Source: an uncultured Veillonella sp.
Lineage (GTDB): Bacteria; Bacillota; Negativicutes; Veillonellales; Veillonellaceae
Assembly (NCBI RefSeq): GCF_934190855.1
Contig: NZ_CAKPTN010000063.1
Location: forward strand, 1-9,059
Length of the DNA stretch: 9,059 nucleotides
Direction: 5' to 3'
The position numbers and the translations under genes were made by a program. The notes below the pieces were generated by a model. That model was given only the letters and a program-made list of their open reading frames with translations, had not been told where the DNA came from and did not search any database. Shown piece after piece: positions 1 through 7,388 of this stretch (its first letter is position 1; every line of letters begins with the position of its first letter).

Positions 1-559
1 AGCGACCACTTACAGTAGCAATCTTGCCACAGTTTAACTCAGCCATATACGCTTCTAAGTCTTTTAAATAGCCTTGTGCACATTGAGGAGCTACGTCACG
101 ACCATCGAGCAAGGCATGTACATAAACGTGCTCGATACCATTGTCATGAGCCCCTTTAATAACTGCCTTAATATGATCTAAGGAGCAATGCACATTACCA
201 TCAGAAACTAGGCCGATAAGATGTAAGCTTTGTTTTTTAGCAACTTCGTATAGTTCCTTCATAACAGGGCGATTATAAAACTCACCAGACTCAACGTCTT
301 TTGTTATACGAGTCAAGTCTTGGTATACGATGCGACCAGAGCCAAGGTTTAAATGGCCTACTTCAGAGTTCCCCATTTGACCTTCTGGAAGGCCTACCGC
401 AAGCCCTGACGCTTCTAATTTTGTATGTGGATACGTATCCCATAATTGATTAAAACAGAGCGGCTTCGCCTGTACTACAGCATTGGTTGTATCTGATTGA
501 TCTCCCATGCCAAAGCCATCTAAGATGACTAGCATTACGGGAGCCTTTAATTTAGCCAT
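1..559 (-). CDS. gpmI: 2,3-bisphosphoglycerate-independent phosphoglycerate mutase, N-terminal part (cut by window start)
   Basis: Interconverts 3-phosphoglycerate and 2-phosphoglycerate in the cytoplasm without a bisphosphoglycerate cofactor, using two Mn ions and a phosphoserine intermediate. I translated 186 residues from the ATG at 559; the family is usually about 510, so roughly the last two thirds lie outside the window. Seen: metal-binding LDGFG (Asp14), the catalytic serine motif MGNSEVGHLN (Ser65), SDGNVH with His124, LDGRD (152-155), and the start of the GKIATVSGR motif, where the window cuts it. The SDGNVHCSLDH and DGRDVAPQCA segments differ from the Bacillus-type SDGGVHSH and DGRDTPP, which looks like a subfamily difference. 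GAGG sits 6 bases before the ATG, 13 bases after the tpiA stop, so it is the fifth gene of the cggR operon. Eno, which often follows, is not in view. Confidence 0.95.
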   Translation of the reverse strand, partial: MAKLKAPVMLVILDGFGMGDQSDTTNAVVQAKPLCFNQLWDTYPHTKLEASGLAVGLPEGQMGNSEVGHLNLGSGRIVYQDLTRITKDVESGEFYNRPVMKELYEVAKKQSLHLIGLVSDGNVHCSLDHIKAVIKGAHDNGIEHVYVHALLDGRDVAPQCAQGYLKDLEAYMAELNCGKIATVSGR

Positions 560-572
560 TTTTAACCTCATA

Positions 573-1343
573 TTAAGCGCTTACTTGATTCGCCGCTTTA
601 ATAATATCAATAAATTCATCAACCACTAGGGATGCACCACCTACAAGGGCACCGTCAATATTTGGTTCCCCTAGAATTTCTAGTGCATTTTCAGATTTAA
701 CACTACCACCATATTGGATTCGAACGGCATCAGCAGCTTCATCACCATATAAAGAGCGAATGTAATTGCGAATTGCTTTACATACTTCTTCAGCTTGATC
801 AGCAGTCGCTGTCTTGCCAGTACCGATAGCCCAAATTGGTTCGTACGCAATAATCAATTGACTAACTTGTTCTTTCGAAATATCAGCCAAAGCCCCTTTA
901 AGTTGAGACGTAATCCAGTCAATAGTATGACCAGCTTCACGTTGTTCTAAACTTTCACCAACACAGACAATAGGGTTCAAATTATGATGGAATGCACTCT
1001 TAATTTTGGCATTTACCGTCTCATCTGTTTCGCCATAATATTCACGGCGCTCAGAATGACCGATAATGACATAATTAACGCCTACCTCTGTAAGCATAAG
1101 TGGTGAAATTTCACCAGTGAATGCACCAGCATCATGATAATCCATAGTTTGTGCGCCTACCTCAATCGCTGTGTTACGCGTCAGCGCTACAGCACGCTCA
1201 ATAGCTGTGAAAGGCGGGCAAACAACTACATCACAGGATAATTCCATATCTTGTAACACGCTGTTAAACGCTTCGATCAGAATTGACCCAGACGCAATGG
1301 TGCCATTCATTTTCCAATTTCCTGCAATAATAGGTTTTCTCAT
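573..1343 (-). CDS. tpiA: Triose-phosphate isomerase
   Basis: Interconverts dihydroxyacetone phosphate and glyceraldehyde 3-phosphate; a cytoplasmic (beta/alpha)8 barrel. The protein is 256 residues, normal for bacterial enzymes. Seen: AGNWKMNG with Asn9 and Lys11, GHSERR with the electrophile His96, AYEPIWAIGTGKTA with the catalytic base Glu168 and mobile loop 6 (about 171-180), and the phosphate-binding YGGSV (211-215) and GALVGGASL (231-239). All catalytic residues are present. I chose the ATG at 1343, giving MRKPIIAGNWK. A longer reading frame (to 1367) adds eight atypical residues and runs into pgk. The chosen start lies one base after the pgk stop (TAATATG), with its GAGG site inside the last pgk codons, so translational coupling to pgk is likely. 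Fourth gene of the cggR operon. Confidence 0.97.
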   Translation of the reverse strand: MRKPIIAGNWKMNGTIASGSILIEAFNSVLQDMELSCDVVVCPPFTAIERAVALTRNTAIEVGAQTMDYHDAGAFTGEISPLMLTEVGVNYVIIGHSERREYYGETDETVNAKIKSAFHHNLNPIVCVGESLEQREAGHTIDWITSQLKGALADISKEQVSQLIIAYEPIWAIGTGKTATADQAEEVCKAIRNYIRSLYGDEAADAVRIQYGGSVKSENALEILGEPNIDGALVGGASLVVDEFIDIIKAANQVSA

Positions 1344-1344
1344 A

Positions 1345-2523
1345 TTATGCCTCAGACAATGCAGCAATACCTGGTAGGATTTTGCCTTCTAAGAATTCTA
1401 AAGATGCACCACCACCTGTGGAAATATGGCTAATTTTATCTGCCAAGCCACTTTTTTCAATGGCTGCTACGGAGTCGCCACCGCCAACGATAGTCATCGC
1501 ATCAGATTCAGCTACAGCTTTCGCTACTGCATTCGTACCAGCTGCAAAGTTTTCCATTTCAAATACGCCCATAGGACCATTCCAAATAATAGTCTTCATT
1601 GGCGCCAATGCCTCTACATAGAGTTCGCGAGTTTTAGGGCCAATATCTAATACCATCCAGCCGTCCTCGATTTGATCGACGTCAACGATTTTAGTATTTG
1701 CATCGTTGCTGAAAGCATCTGCTACTACAGCATCGATAGGTGTTAACAATTTAGCACCTGCTACACGAGCTTCCATAACAAGGTCTGTAGCAATAGCTTC
1801 TTGGCCTTCTTCAAACAAGGAGCTACCAATGTTGCAGCCTTGTGCTTTAATGAAAGCATTTGCCATGCCACCGCCGATGATCATTACATCAACTTTAGGT
1901 AAAAGGTTAGAAATAACAGAAATTTTATCTGTTACCTTAGCACCGCCAATAATTGCCGCCATAGGTTTTTTAGGATGTACAACTGCGGCACTTAATGCAT
2001 CAATTTCTTTTTTGAGCAAGAAACCTGCTGCCATAGGGATATAATCAGCAATACCAACTACGGATGCTGCATTACGGTGAGAAACACCAAACGCATCGTT
2101 AATAGCTACGTCCGCAAGAGATGCTAATTGTTTAGCAAACTCAGGGTCATTTTTAGTTTCTTCATTGTGATAACGCAAGTTTTCAAGCATTAATATATCG
2201 CCAGGTTGTAATGCTTTCACAGCTTCTTCAACCTTAGGACCAATACAGTCATCGACGAATGCTACAGGTTTGTTGATAAGCTCAGATAAATGCTTAGCAC
2301 ATGGTGCCAAAGACATTTCTGGCTTACGTTCCCCTTTTGGACGACCAAAGTGAGAAGCAAGGATAACCTTTGCACCTTGTTCTACTAAATAGTTAATAGT
2401 AGGTAAAGCACTACGAATACGAGTGTCATCAGTGATGACACCGTCTTTCATAGGAACATTAAAATCAACACGAACAAATACTGTTTTATTAGCTACTTGT
2501 AAACCTTCGATTGTTTGTTTCAT
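1345..2523 (-). CDS. pgk: Phosphoglycerate kinase
   Basis: Transfers phosphate between 1,3-bisphosphoglycerate and ADP, giving 3-phosphoglycerate and ATP; reversible. The protein is 392 residues, typical for the family. N-domain substrate site: VRVDFNVP (17-24), SHFGRPKG (57-64, usually SHLGRP), ENLRYHNEE with Arg117, and DAFGVSHR ending at Arg150. C-domain nucleotide site: GGAKVTDK with Lys196 and Lys200, IIGGGMANAF (215-224), WNGPMGVFE (314-322), GGGDS (347-351) and STGGGASLE (368-376). The start is the ATG at 2523; a TTG codon directly before it extends the frame by one residue but is unlikely to be used. GGGAGG lies 5 bases upstream. Separated from the gap stop by 13 bases and abutting tpiA, so clearly cotranscribed. 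Confidence 0.97.
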   Translation of the reverse strand: MKQTIEGLQVANKTVFVRVDFNVPMKDGVITDDTRIRSALPTINYLVEQGAKVILASHFGRPKGERKPEMSLAPCAKHLSELINKPVAFVDDCIGPKVEEAVKALQPGDILMLENLRYHNEETKNDPEFAKQLASLADVAINDAFGVSHRNAASVVGIADYIPMAAGFLLKKEIDALSAAVVHPKKPMAAIIGGAKVTDKISVISNLLPKVDVMIIGGGMANAFIKAQGCNIGSSLFEEGQEAIATDLVMEARVAGAKLLTPIDAVVADAFSNDANTKIVDVDQIEDGWMVLDIGPKTRELYVEALAPMKTIIWNGPMGVFEMENFAAGTNAVAKAVAESDAMTIVGGGDSVAAIEKSGLADKISHISTGGGASLEFLEGKILPGIAALSEA

Positions 2524-2536
2524 CAAAGCCTCCCGA

Positions 2537-3547
2537 TTATAAGCCTTTGCTTGCTACGAATGCTGCCATGTCGATAAGACGTTCAGAGTAACCCCATTCG
2601 TTGTCATACCAAGAAACGATTTTAACCATGTTGCCGTCCATAACCATTGTTAAATCAGCATCAACAATGGAGCTACGAGGGTCAGAACCAAAGTCACAAG
2701 ATACTAATGGAACATCGGATACGCCAAGAATGCCTTTTAATTCGCCAGCAGCTGCTTTGCGGAATGCTTCGTTGATTTCTTCTTTAGTAGCTGGTTTTTC
2801 AAGTTCGCAAACGAGGTCTGTAGCAGATACGTCTGGAGTAGGTACGCGCAATGCAAAACCATCAAGTTTACCTTTCAATTGAGGCAATACCAAAGCTACG
2901 GCTTTAGCTGCACCAGTAGTTGTAGGGATGATGGACATAGCTGCTGCACGAGCACGGCGAGGGTCTTTATGACGTGCATCAAGAATTTTTTGGTCATTTG
3001 TATAGGAATGAATTGTAGTCATCATGCCGCGTTTGATACCGAATTCATCGCACAATACTTTAGCGAATGGAGCCAAGCAGTTAGTTGTGCAAGATGCGTT
3101 GGAAATGATGTGGTGTTTTGCAGGATCGTACATGTCTTGGTTAACACCCATAACCATAGTTAAGTCTTCGTTTTTACCAGGTGCAGAAATCAATACTTTT
3201 TTAACTGTAGGCTGTTCTAAATGAACTTTTGCTTCTTCTGCATCGCGGTATTTACCTGTACATTCGATTACGATTTCTACGCCTTCTTCAGACCAAGGCA
3301 ATTTAGAAGCATCGCGATCATGGAATACGCGGATTTTTTTGCCATCCACATAAAGGTTGTCTTCATCGAATGTTACTTCGTTAGGAATTGTGCCATGTAC
3401 AGAGTCATATTTTAATAATAATGCAGTACCTTCATTATCACCAGTTGCATTAATTGCAACTACTTCTACGTCAGGATTGTTAATCGCTGCGCGAACTACA
3501 CATTTACCGATACGACCAAAACCGTTAATACCAACTTTTACTGCCAT
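2537..3547 (-). CDS. gap: Glyceraldehyde-3-phosphate dehydrogenase, probably NADP-using or dual-cofactor
   Basis: Oxidatively phosphorylates glyceraldehyde 3-phosphate to 1,3-bisphosphoglycerate with NAD(P), or runs in reverse for gluconeogenesis. The protein is 336 residues, full length. Seen: Rossmann motif GINGFGRIG (6-14), catalytic NASCTTNC with Cys153, His180 in TTIHSYTND, the phosphate-binding RVPTPDVSATDL (234-245), and the C-terminal WYDNEWGYS (313-321). Odd: the position after the second beta strand that is Asp in NAD-specific enzymes (Asp32, Bacillus numbering) is Ala34 here (INATGD instead of INDLTD). The Leu187-Pro188 pair is Ala191-Arg192 (ILDARHKD). Both differences are of the kind seen in NADP-accepting GAPDHs, so NAD-only use should not be assumed. 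Start ATG at 3547 has AGGAGG 8 bases upstream. It follows cggR by 67 bases. Confidence 0.97.
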   Translation of the reverse strand: MAVKVGINGFGRIGKCVVRAAINNPDVEVVAINATGDNEGTALLLKYDSVHGTIPNEVTFDEDNLYVDGKKIRVFHDRDASKLPWSEEGVEIVIECTGKYRDAEEAKVHLEQPTVKKVLISAPGKNEDLTMVMGVNQDMYDPAKHHIISNASCTTNCLAPFAKVLCDEFGIKRGMMTTIHSYTNDQKILDARHKDPRRARAAAMSIIPTTTGAAKAVALVLPQLKGKLDGFALRVPTPDVSATDLVCELEKPATKEEINEAFRKAAAGELKGILGVSDVPLVSCDFGSDPRSSIVDADLTMVMDGNMVKIVSWYDNEWGYSERLIDMAAFVASKGL

Positions 3548-3623
3548 TGTTAGATCCTCCTAATAACAAAAATTCTAACCAAATTCAAACTAAAATTTAT
3601 AACTACTCATTCGCCTATAAGGC
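3548..3623 (-). other. cggR-gap junction: short dyad at the cggR stop and strong gap ribosome binding site
   Basis: The AT-rich 67-base spacer between cggR and gap holds a perfect AGGAGG eight bases before the gap ATG. A small dyad, GCCT-TAT-AGGC (3613-3623), overlaps the cggR stop codon. No U-run follows it, so it is not a standard terminator, and I found no convincing promoter. In B. subtilis the cggR-gapA transcript is cut near the end of cggR, giving more gapA than cggR message. This dyad lies at a similar place, but a functional parallel is inference only. Confidence 0.35.
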
Positions 3624-4640
3624 AGAAATTTGTAACAATTGACTCATGCCTTCAGCCGCTTGCTCATCAATGATGAGTATGCCCTTTTGACAAGCTCGCA
3701 TAACGCCTATAATTGCGCTCGCCTTCTCTTGTCCACCAGCTACAGCAATGACATTAGGCACCTTTGCCACATCGGGCAAGGATAATCCAATATTATTGGT
3801 GGAATAAATCAACTTACCATCCATATCACAATATTGCCCTAGCGCCTCACCTACTGCATGATTGTCTACCAATTGCTTACGCACATCATCAGCAATATGG
3901 CGCTGATCTGCCATGCGCATAGCCGTACCAATACCAAATAACAATACGTCAGTCCTATTGATGAGATCTCCAATTTCCTTGATTTGCGGTTCACATGTCA
4001 TGAGCATATGCAATGAATCTTGTGAAAGCCCATCTGGTAAGTGAAGCATCTTGTAAGTCCCACGAAGTCGTTCGGCTAGTACAGAAGCGATGACATTGGC
4101 TTGGTATTCCACTACTGCACCAACACCACCACGAGCTGGCACTACAGTAGGATTAAATGGTAAAATTGGCATTTCTTCTGCTACCGCTGCCATAGTGCTG
4201 CCACCACTAATAGCCACTACTGAATCAGGCTCTAATAACTCCTGTAACAGTTTTGCCGCAGCGAAGCCGAGTTTTTTTACCATTAACGTTCCTTCTGTAG
4301 GTGTAATGATAACCCTATCGATGTGAAGCGCTTCCGTCAATCGGCTTTCTAGTTCGTTAATACGATCTAGTTCGTTTAAAAAATTTCGTAACTTCGGAAC
4401 AATTGCATGTCCCTCGTCAGTGAGAAAAATCCCCGGTTTATAAATGTCTACTAGGCCATTTGCACGCATCAGTTCAATATGACTTCGTACGGTTCGCTCT
4501 GGAAGGTCCGTCGCTGTAGCTAATGTCCTGCGGCCTATAGGCTCTTCATAAACAAGGTGGTTTAGTATCTTGTATCGCTCCTTTAATACGCTTACGATTT
4601 CAGGAACAATACGTTCACATATCATTAGAAACTCGTTCAT
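3615..4640 (-). CDS. cggR: Central glycolytic genes regulator, SorC/DeoR-type repressor
   Basis: Transcriptional repressor of the operon it heads; in B. subtilis CggR is released from DNA by fructose-1,6-bisphosphate. The protein is 341 residues, close to the B. subtilis length. The N-terminal winged helix-turn-helix covers about 20-75, with YEEPIGRRTLATATDLPERTV as its core. A short linker is followed by the SorC sugar-phosphate domain (about 95-341). Ligand-site motifs match what I recall for CggR: ISGGSTMAAVAEEM (Ser148-Thr149), VPARGG (Arg170) and AVAGGQEKASAI (Lys306), corresponding to the residues that grip the sugar bisphosphate. The LGQYCDMDGKLI and DEQAAEGM segments also fit. Start ATG at 4640 is preceded by AGGAGG six to seven bases away, inside a small hairpin. 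Being first in cggR-gap-pgk-tpiA-gpmI strengthens the call. Confidence 0.93.
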   Translation of the reverse strand: MNEFLMICERIVPEIVSVLKERYKILNHLVYEEPIGRRTLATATDLPERTVRSHIELMRANGLVDIYKPGIFLTDEGHAIVPKLRNFLNELDRINELESRLTEALHIDRVIITPTEGTLMVKKLGFAAAKLLQELLEPDSVVAISGGSTMAAVAEEMPILPFNPTVVPARGGVGAVVEYQANVIASVLAERLRGTYKMLHLPDGLSQDSLHMLMTCEPQIKEIGDLINRTDVLLFGIGTAMRMADQRHIADDVRKQLVDNHAVGEALGQYCDMDGKLIYSTNNIGLSLPDVAKVPNVIAVAGGQEKASAIIGVMRACQKGILIIDEQAAEGMSQLLQISAL

Positions 4641-4659
4641 CGGGTCCCTCCTTTACCCG
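4641..4659 (-). promoter_or_regulatory. Hairpin displaying the cggR Shine-Dalgarno sequence
   Basis: Reading the minus strand, CGGGT AAAGGAGGG ACCCG directly precedes the cggR ATG. The two five-base arms are perfectly complementary, and the nine-base loop holds the whole AGGAGG. The structure could present or restrict the ribosome binding site. Stem strength is modest, so the role is inferred. Confidence 0.45.
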
Positions 4660-4669
4660 TTGGGATTGT

Positions 4670-4709
4670 ATGAATCGTTTTTCGTCCCATGTGAACAAAA
4701 TTCGTCCCA
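4670..4709 (-). promoter_or_regulatory. Probable CggR operator: two direct repeats with 20-bp period
   Basis: On the minus strand TGGGACGAA occurs twice, starting at 4709 and 4689, exactly 20 bp apart. This fits the B. subtilis CggR operator as I recall it, CGGGAC-N6-TGTC-N4 repeated twice (also a 20-bp period). The first unit reads TGGGAC-N6-TGTT and the second TGGGAC-N6-CGAT, so the second is more degenerate. The site lies downstream of the predicted transcription start and 30 bases before the cggR ATG, where a bound repressor could block elongating polymerase. Confidence 0.8.
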
Positions 4710-4739
4710 CCTAAAATAAAAAAATACCTTTACACATTT

Positions 4740-4768
4740 ATTTTATACCCTATGTGAATTTTATTCAA
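4740..4768 (-). promoter_or_regulatory. Predicted sigma-A-type promoter of the cggR-gap-pgk-tpiA-gpmI operon
   Basis: Minus-strand -35 TTGAAT (4768-4763), a 17-base spacer and -10 TAAAAT (4745-4740), in AT-rich DNA. Transcription would start near 4733, leaving a leader of about 90 bases that contains the CggR operator and the cggR ribosome-site hairpin. Box matches are 4/6 and 5/6 to consensus, and spacing is optimal. Confidence 0.6.
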
Positions 4769-4782
4769 CCCTAAATAGCAGA

Positions 4783-4838
4783 AAACGACATACTTTTGAG
4801 GCAATAATAGTAGTTTTATACCTAAAAGTATGTCGTTT
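4783..4838 (-). terminator. 15-bp perfect inverted repeat after upp, probable terminator
   Basis: Arms 4783-4797 and 4824-4838 are perfect reverse complements (AAACGACATACTTTT and its complement). The stem extends by AGG/CCT after a one-base bulge, leaving a 19-base loop. It begins 9 bases past the upp stop and ends 14 bases before the cggR -35 box. On the minus strand the U-run is short (stem UUU followed by UCUG). On the plus strand the tail is much more T-rich. A terminator insulating cggR from upp is the simplest reading, but a regulatory or bidirectional role is possible. Confidence 0.55.
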
Positions 4839-4847
4839 ATTTTAATT

Positions 4848-5572
<725 letters not shown>

Positions 5573-5602
5573 AAAAGGGATGTGCCAAGGCACACCCCTT
5601 TT
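5573..5602 (-). terminator. Intrinsic terminator after glyA
   Basis: Minus-strand hairpin of AAAAGGG and TGTGCC arms pairing with GGCACA and CCCTTTT, with one mismatch and a minimal loop. It is followed by a T-rich tail (TTTTAATATTTTT). It begins 59 bases after the glyA stop. The A-run on one side and T-run on the other would let it work in both directions. It probably ends the ywlE-rpiB-glyA transcript. Confidence 0.85.
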
Positions 5603-5647
5603 ATGTTAATTATAGACTTATAAGACTATAATTGTGTAATTGATGTC

Positions 5648-5666
5648 ATTAATCTAATAGATTAAT
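5648..5666. repeat. Small AT-rich inverted repeat overlapping the glyA stop codon
   Basis: ATTAATCT and AGATTAAT are perfect 8-base arms around a 3-base centre; the glyA TAA lies inside one arm. It is AT-only apart from one pair, so a stable RNA hairpin is unlikely and no role is assigned. Confidence 0.3.
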
Positions 5667-6894
5667 ACAATGGATACGCTTCACAAAGTGCTGCTACTCG
5701 TTTGCTAGCATCTTCATGAACTGCTTTATCTTCAGGATTTTTAAGAACTGCTGCAATAATATCAGCAATTTCTTCCATATCTTTCACTTGCAAACCACGA
5801 GTTGTAAGCGCTGGCGTACCAAGACGGATACCACTTGTTACAAATGGGCTAGCTGGATCAAATGGAATTGTATTTTTATTACATGTAATACCTACTTCAT
5901 CAAGCAAGTGTTCTGCTTCTTTACCTGTTAAGCCAGTGCTGCGAACGTCTACGAGCATAACGTGAGTATCTGTACCACCAGAAACGATTGTTAAGCCTTT
6001 ATCTTGCAATGCCGCAGCTAATGCTTTTGCATTATCGATGATTTGTTGTGCATAGACTTTGAATTCAGGTTGCAAAGCTTCGCCTAGCGCTACAGCTTTA
6101 GCAGCGATAACATGCATCAAAGGACCACCTTGGATACCAGGGAAGATGGATTTATCGATTGCTTTAGCATATTTTTCTTTGCAAAGAATCAAACCACCAC
6201 GAGGACCACGCAATGTTTTATGAGTTGTAGTAGTTACGATATCAGCATATTCTACAGGGTTTGGATGTAAGCCTGCTGCTACAAGACCTGCAAAGTGAGC
6301 CATATCTACCATGAAGATAGCATCTACTTCGTGAGCTACTTCAGCCATTTTCTTGAAGTCAATTTGACGGCTATAAGCACTACCACCAGCGATGATCAAT
6401 TTAGGTTTTGCTTCTAATACAATTTTACGGAACTCATCATAGTCGATTTGTTGTGTTTCTGCATCTACACCATAAGGTACTACATTGAAGTATGTACCAG
6501 ATACGTTAACTGGAGAACCATGAGTCAAATGACCACCGTGGGATAAATTCATACCCACAATAGTGTCACCTGGTTGTAATAATGCAAAATACACACCAAA
6601 GTTTGCTTGAGAACCAGAGTGAGGTTGTACGTTTGCATGTTCAGCGCCAAACAAGCGTTTTGCACGTTCGATTGCCAAGGTTTCGATAACGTCAACGTTT
6701 CCACAACCACCATAATAGCGTTTGCCAGGATACCCTTCCGCATATTTATTAGTTAATACGCTACCTTGAGCTTCCATTACTGCTTGAGAAACAAAGTTTT
6801 CAGAAGCGATCATTTCTAATTTATCGCGTTGACGTGCCAATTCTTGATTGATAACAGCTTGAATATTAGGGTCTTGTTTTTCTAAGAAACTCAT
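5662..6894 (-). CDS. glyA: Serine hydroxymethyltransferase
   Basis: PLP enzyme that converts serine and tetrahydrofolate to glycine and 5,10-methylene-tetrahydrofolate, the main source of one-carbon units. The protein is 410 residues, normal length. Seen: IASENF (29-34), [13 protein letters not shown] (51-63) with Glu53, GGHLTHG (120-126), VDMAHFAG (196-203) with the PLP-ring Asp197, the PLP lysine in [14 protein letters not shown] (Lys226), and SGIRLGTPA with the carboxylate-binding Arg357. All catalytic residues are present. I chose the ATG at 6894 ([10 protein letters not shown]) since AGGAGG lies six bases upstream; the frame's extension to 6918 starts at TTG and is not family-like. It follows rpiB by 45 bases with no terminator between, and is followed by a strong hairpin. 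Confidence 0.97.
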   Translation of the reverse strand: MSFLEKQDPNIQAVINQELARQRDKLEMIASENFVSQAVMEAQGSVLTNKYAEGYPGKRYYGGCGNVDVIETLAIERAKRLFGAEHANVQPHSGSQANFGVYFALLQPGDTIVGMNLSHGGHLTHGSPVNVSGTYFNVVPYGVDAETQQIDYDEFRKIVLEAKPKLIIAGGSAYSRQIDFKKMAEVAHEVDAIFMVDMAHFAGLVAAGLHPNPVEYADIVTTTTHKTLRGPRGGLILCKEKYAKAIDKSIFPGIQGGPLMHVIAAKAVALGEALQPEFKVYAQQIIDNAKALAAALQDKGLTIVSGGTDTHVMLVDVRSTGLTGKEAEHLLDEVGITCNKNTIPFDPASPFVTSGIRLGTPALTTRGLQVKDMEEIADIIAAVLKNPEDKAVHEDASKRVAALCEAYPLY

Positions 6895-6939
6895 GAGTAT
6901 CCTCCTTGTACAAAACAAATATCTATAGGTAATGATGTA

Positions 6940-7377
6940 TTATTTCTCTAATGCTTTAATTTTCTCTACACGGCGTTCGTGACGACCACCTTCAAAGTCT
7001 GTTGCCATCCAAATGGTAACAATATCTTTAGCAAGGCCTGGACCAATAACGCGTTCCCCCATTGTAAGGATATTCGCATTATTATGTTCACGACAAGCAT
7101 GAGCAGAGAATGTATCATGACAAAGAGCAGCTCGAATGCCCGCTATCTTATTTGCTGCAATACCGATACCGATGCCAGTACCACAGATTAGAATGCCTCG
7201 ATCTGCTTCACCAGATACGACTGCATTCGCTACAGGTACTGCAATATCAGGATAATCACAAGACTCCGCTGTATGACAACCAAAATCTTCTACTTCATGT
7301 CCCAATGCACTTAATACTTCTTTAACGGATGCTTTTAAATTCAATCCGCCATGATCACAACCGATTGCAACCTTCAT
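6940..7377 (-). CDS. rpiB: Ribose-5-phosphate isomerase B
   Basis: Interconverts ribulose 5-phosphate and ribose 5-phosphate in the pentose phosphate pathway; RpiB/LacA/LacB family. The protein is 145 residues, typical. Seen: N-terminal GCDHGG (6-11) with the substrate-contacting Asp8-His9, the anion-hole loop ILICGTGIGIGIAANK with the catalytic Cys65, HACREHNNANILTMGER (93-109) with His98, and a C-terminal GGRHERR (130-136). Cys65 and His98 favour RpiB over the LacA subunit. The ATG at 7377 has AGGAG eight bases upstream. That site overlaps the stop codon of the preceding phosphatase gene (11 bases between genes), suggesting coupled translation. It corresponds to B. subtilis ywlF. Confidence 0.95.
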   Translation of the reverse strand: MKVAIGCDHGGLNLKASVKEVLSALGHEVEDFGCHTAESCDYPDIAVPVANAVVSGEADRGILICGTGIGIGIAANKIAGIRAALCHDTFSAHACREHNNANILTMGERVIGPGLAKDIVTIWMATDFEGGRHERRVEKIKALEK

Positions 7378-7388
7378 AATATCATCTC

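Noticed and set aside
1382..2044. Several plus-strand open frames of 74-112 residues
   Set aside because: All are antisense to pgk, overlap one another and resemble no family I recognise.
2524..2526. TTG one codon upstream as pgk start
   Set aside because: The ATG at 2523 has ideal spacing to GGGAGG and matches the usual start of the family.
2879..3163. Plus-strand 94-residue cysteine-rich open frame
   Set aside because: It lies wholly inside gap on the opposite strand, has no ribosome site, and its composition reflects antisense of conserved gap codons.
3548..3614. Internal promoter for gap
   Set aside because: TAGAAT could serve as a -10, but no acceptable -35 is found 16-18 bases upstream.
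4641..4847. Riboswitch or small RNA in the upp-cggR gap
   Set aside because: The gap is accounted for by an inverted repeat, promoter, operator and ribosome-site hairpin, and I see no known aptamer motif.
5716..5931. Plus-strand 71-residue frame rich in Phe and Cys
   Set aside because: Antisense of the glyA C-terminal coding region, with no ribosome site; a shadow frame.
6549..6743. Minus-strand 64-residue frame
   Set aside because: It is an alternate frame inside glyA with no ribosome site, and the glyA frame over it is clearly conserved.
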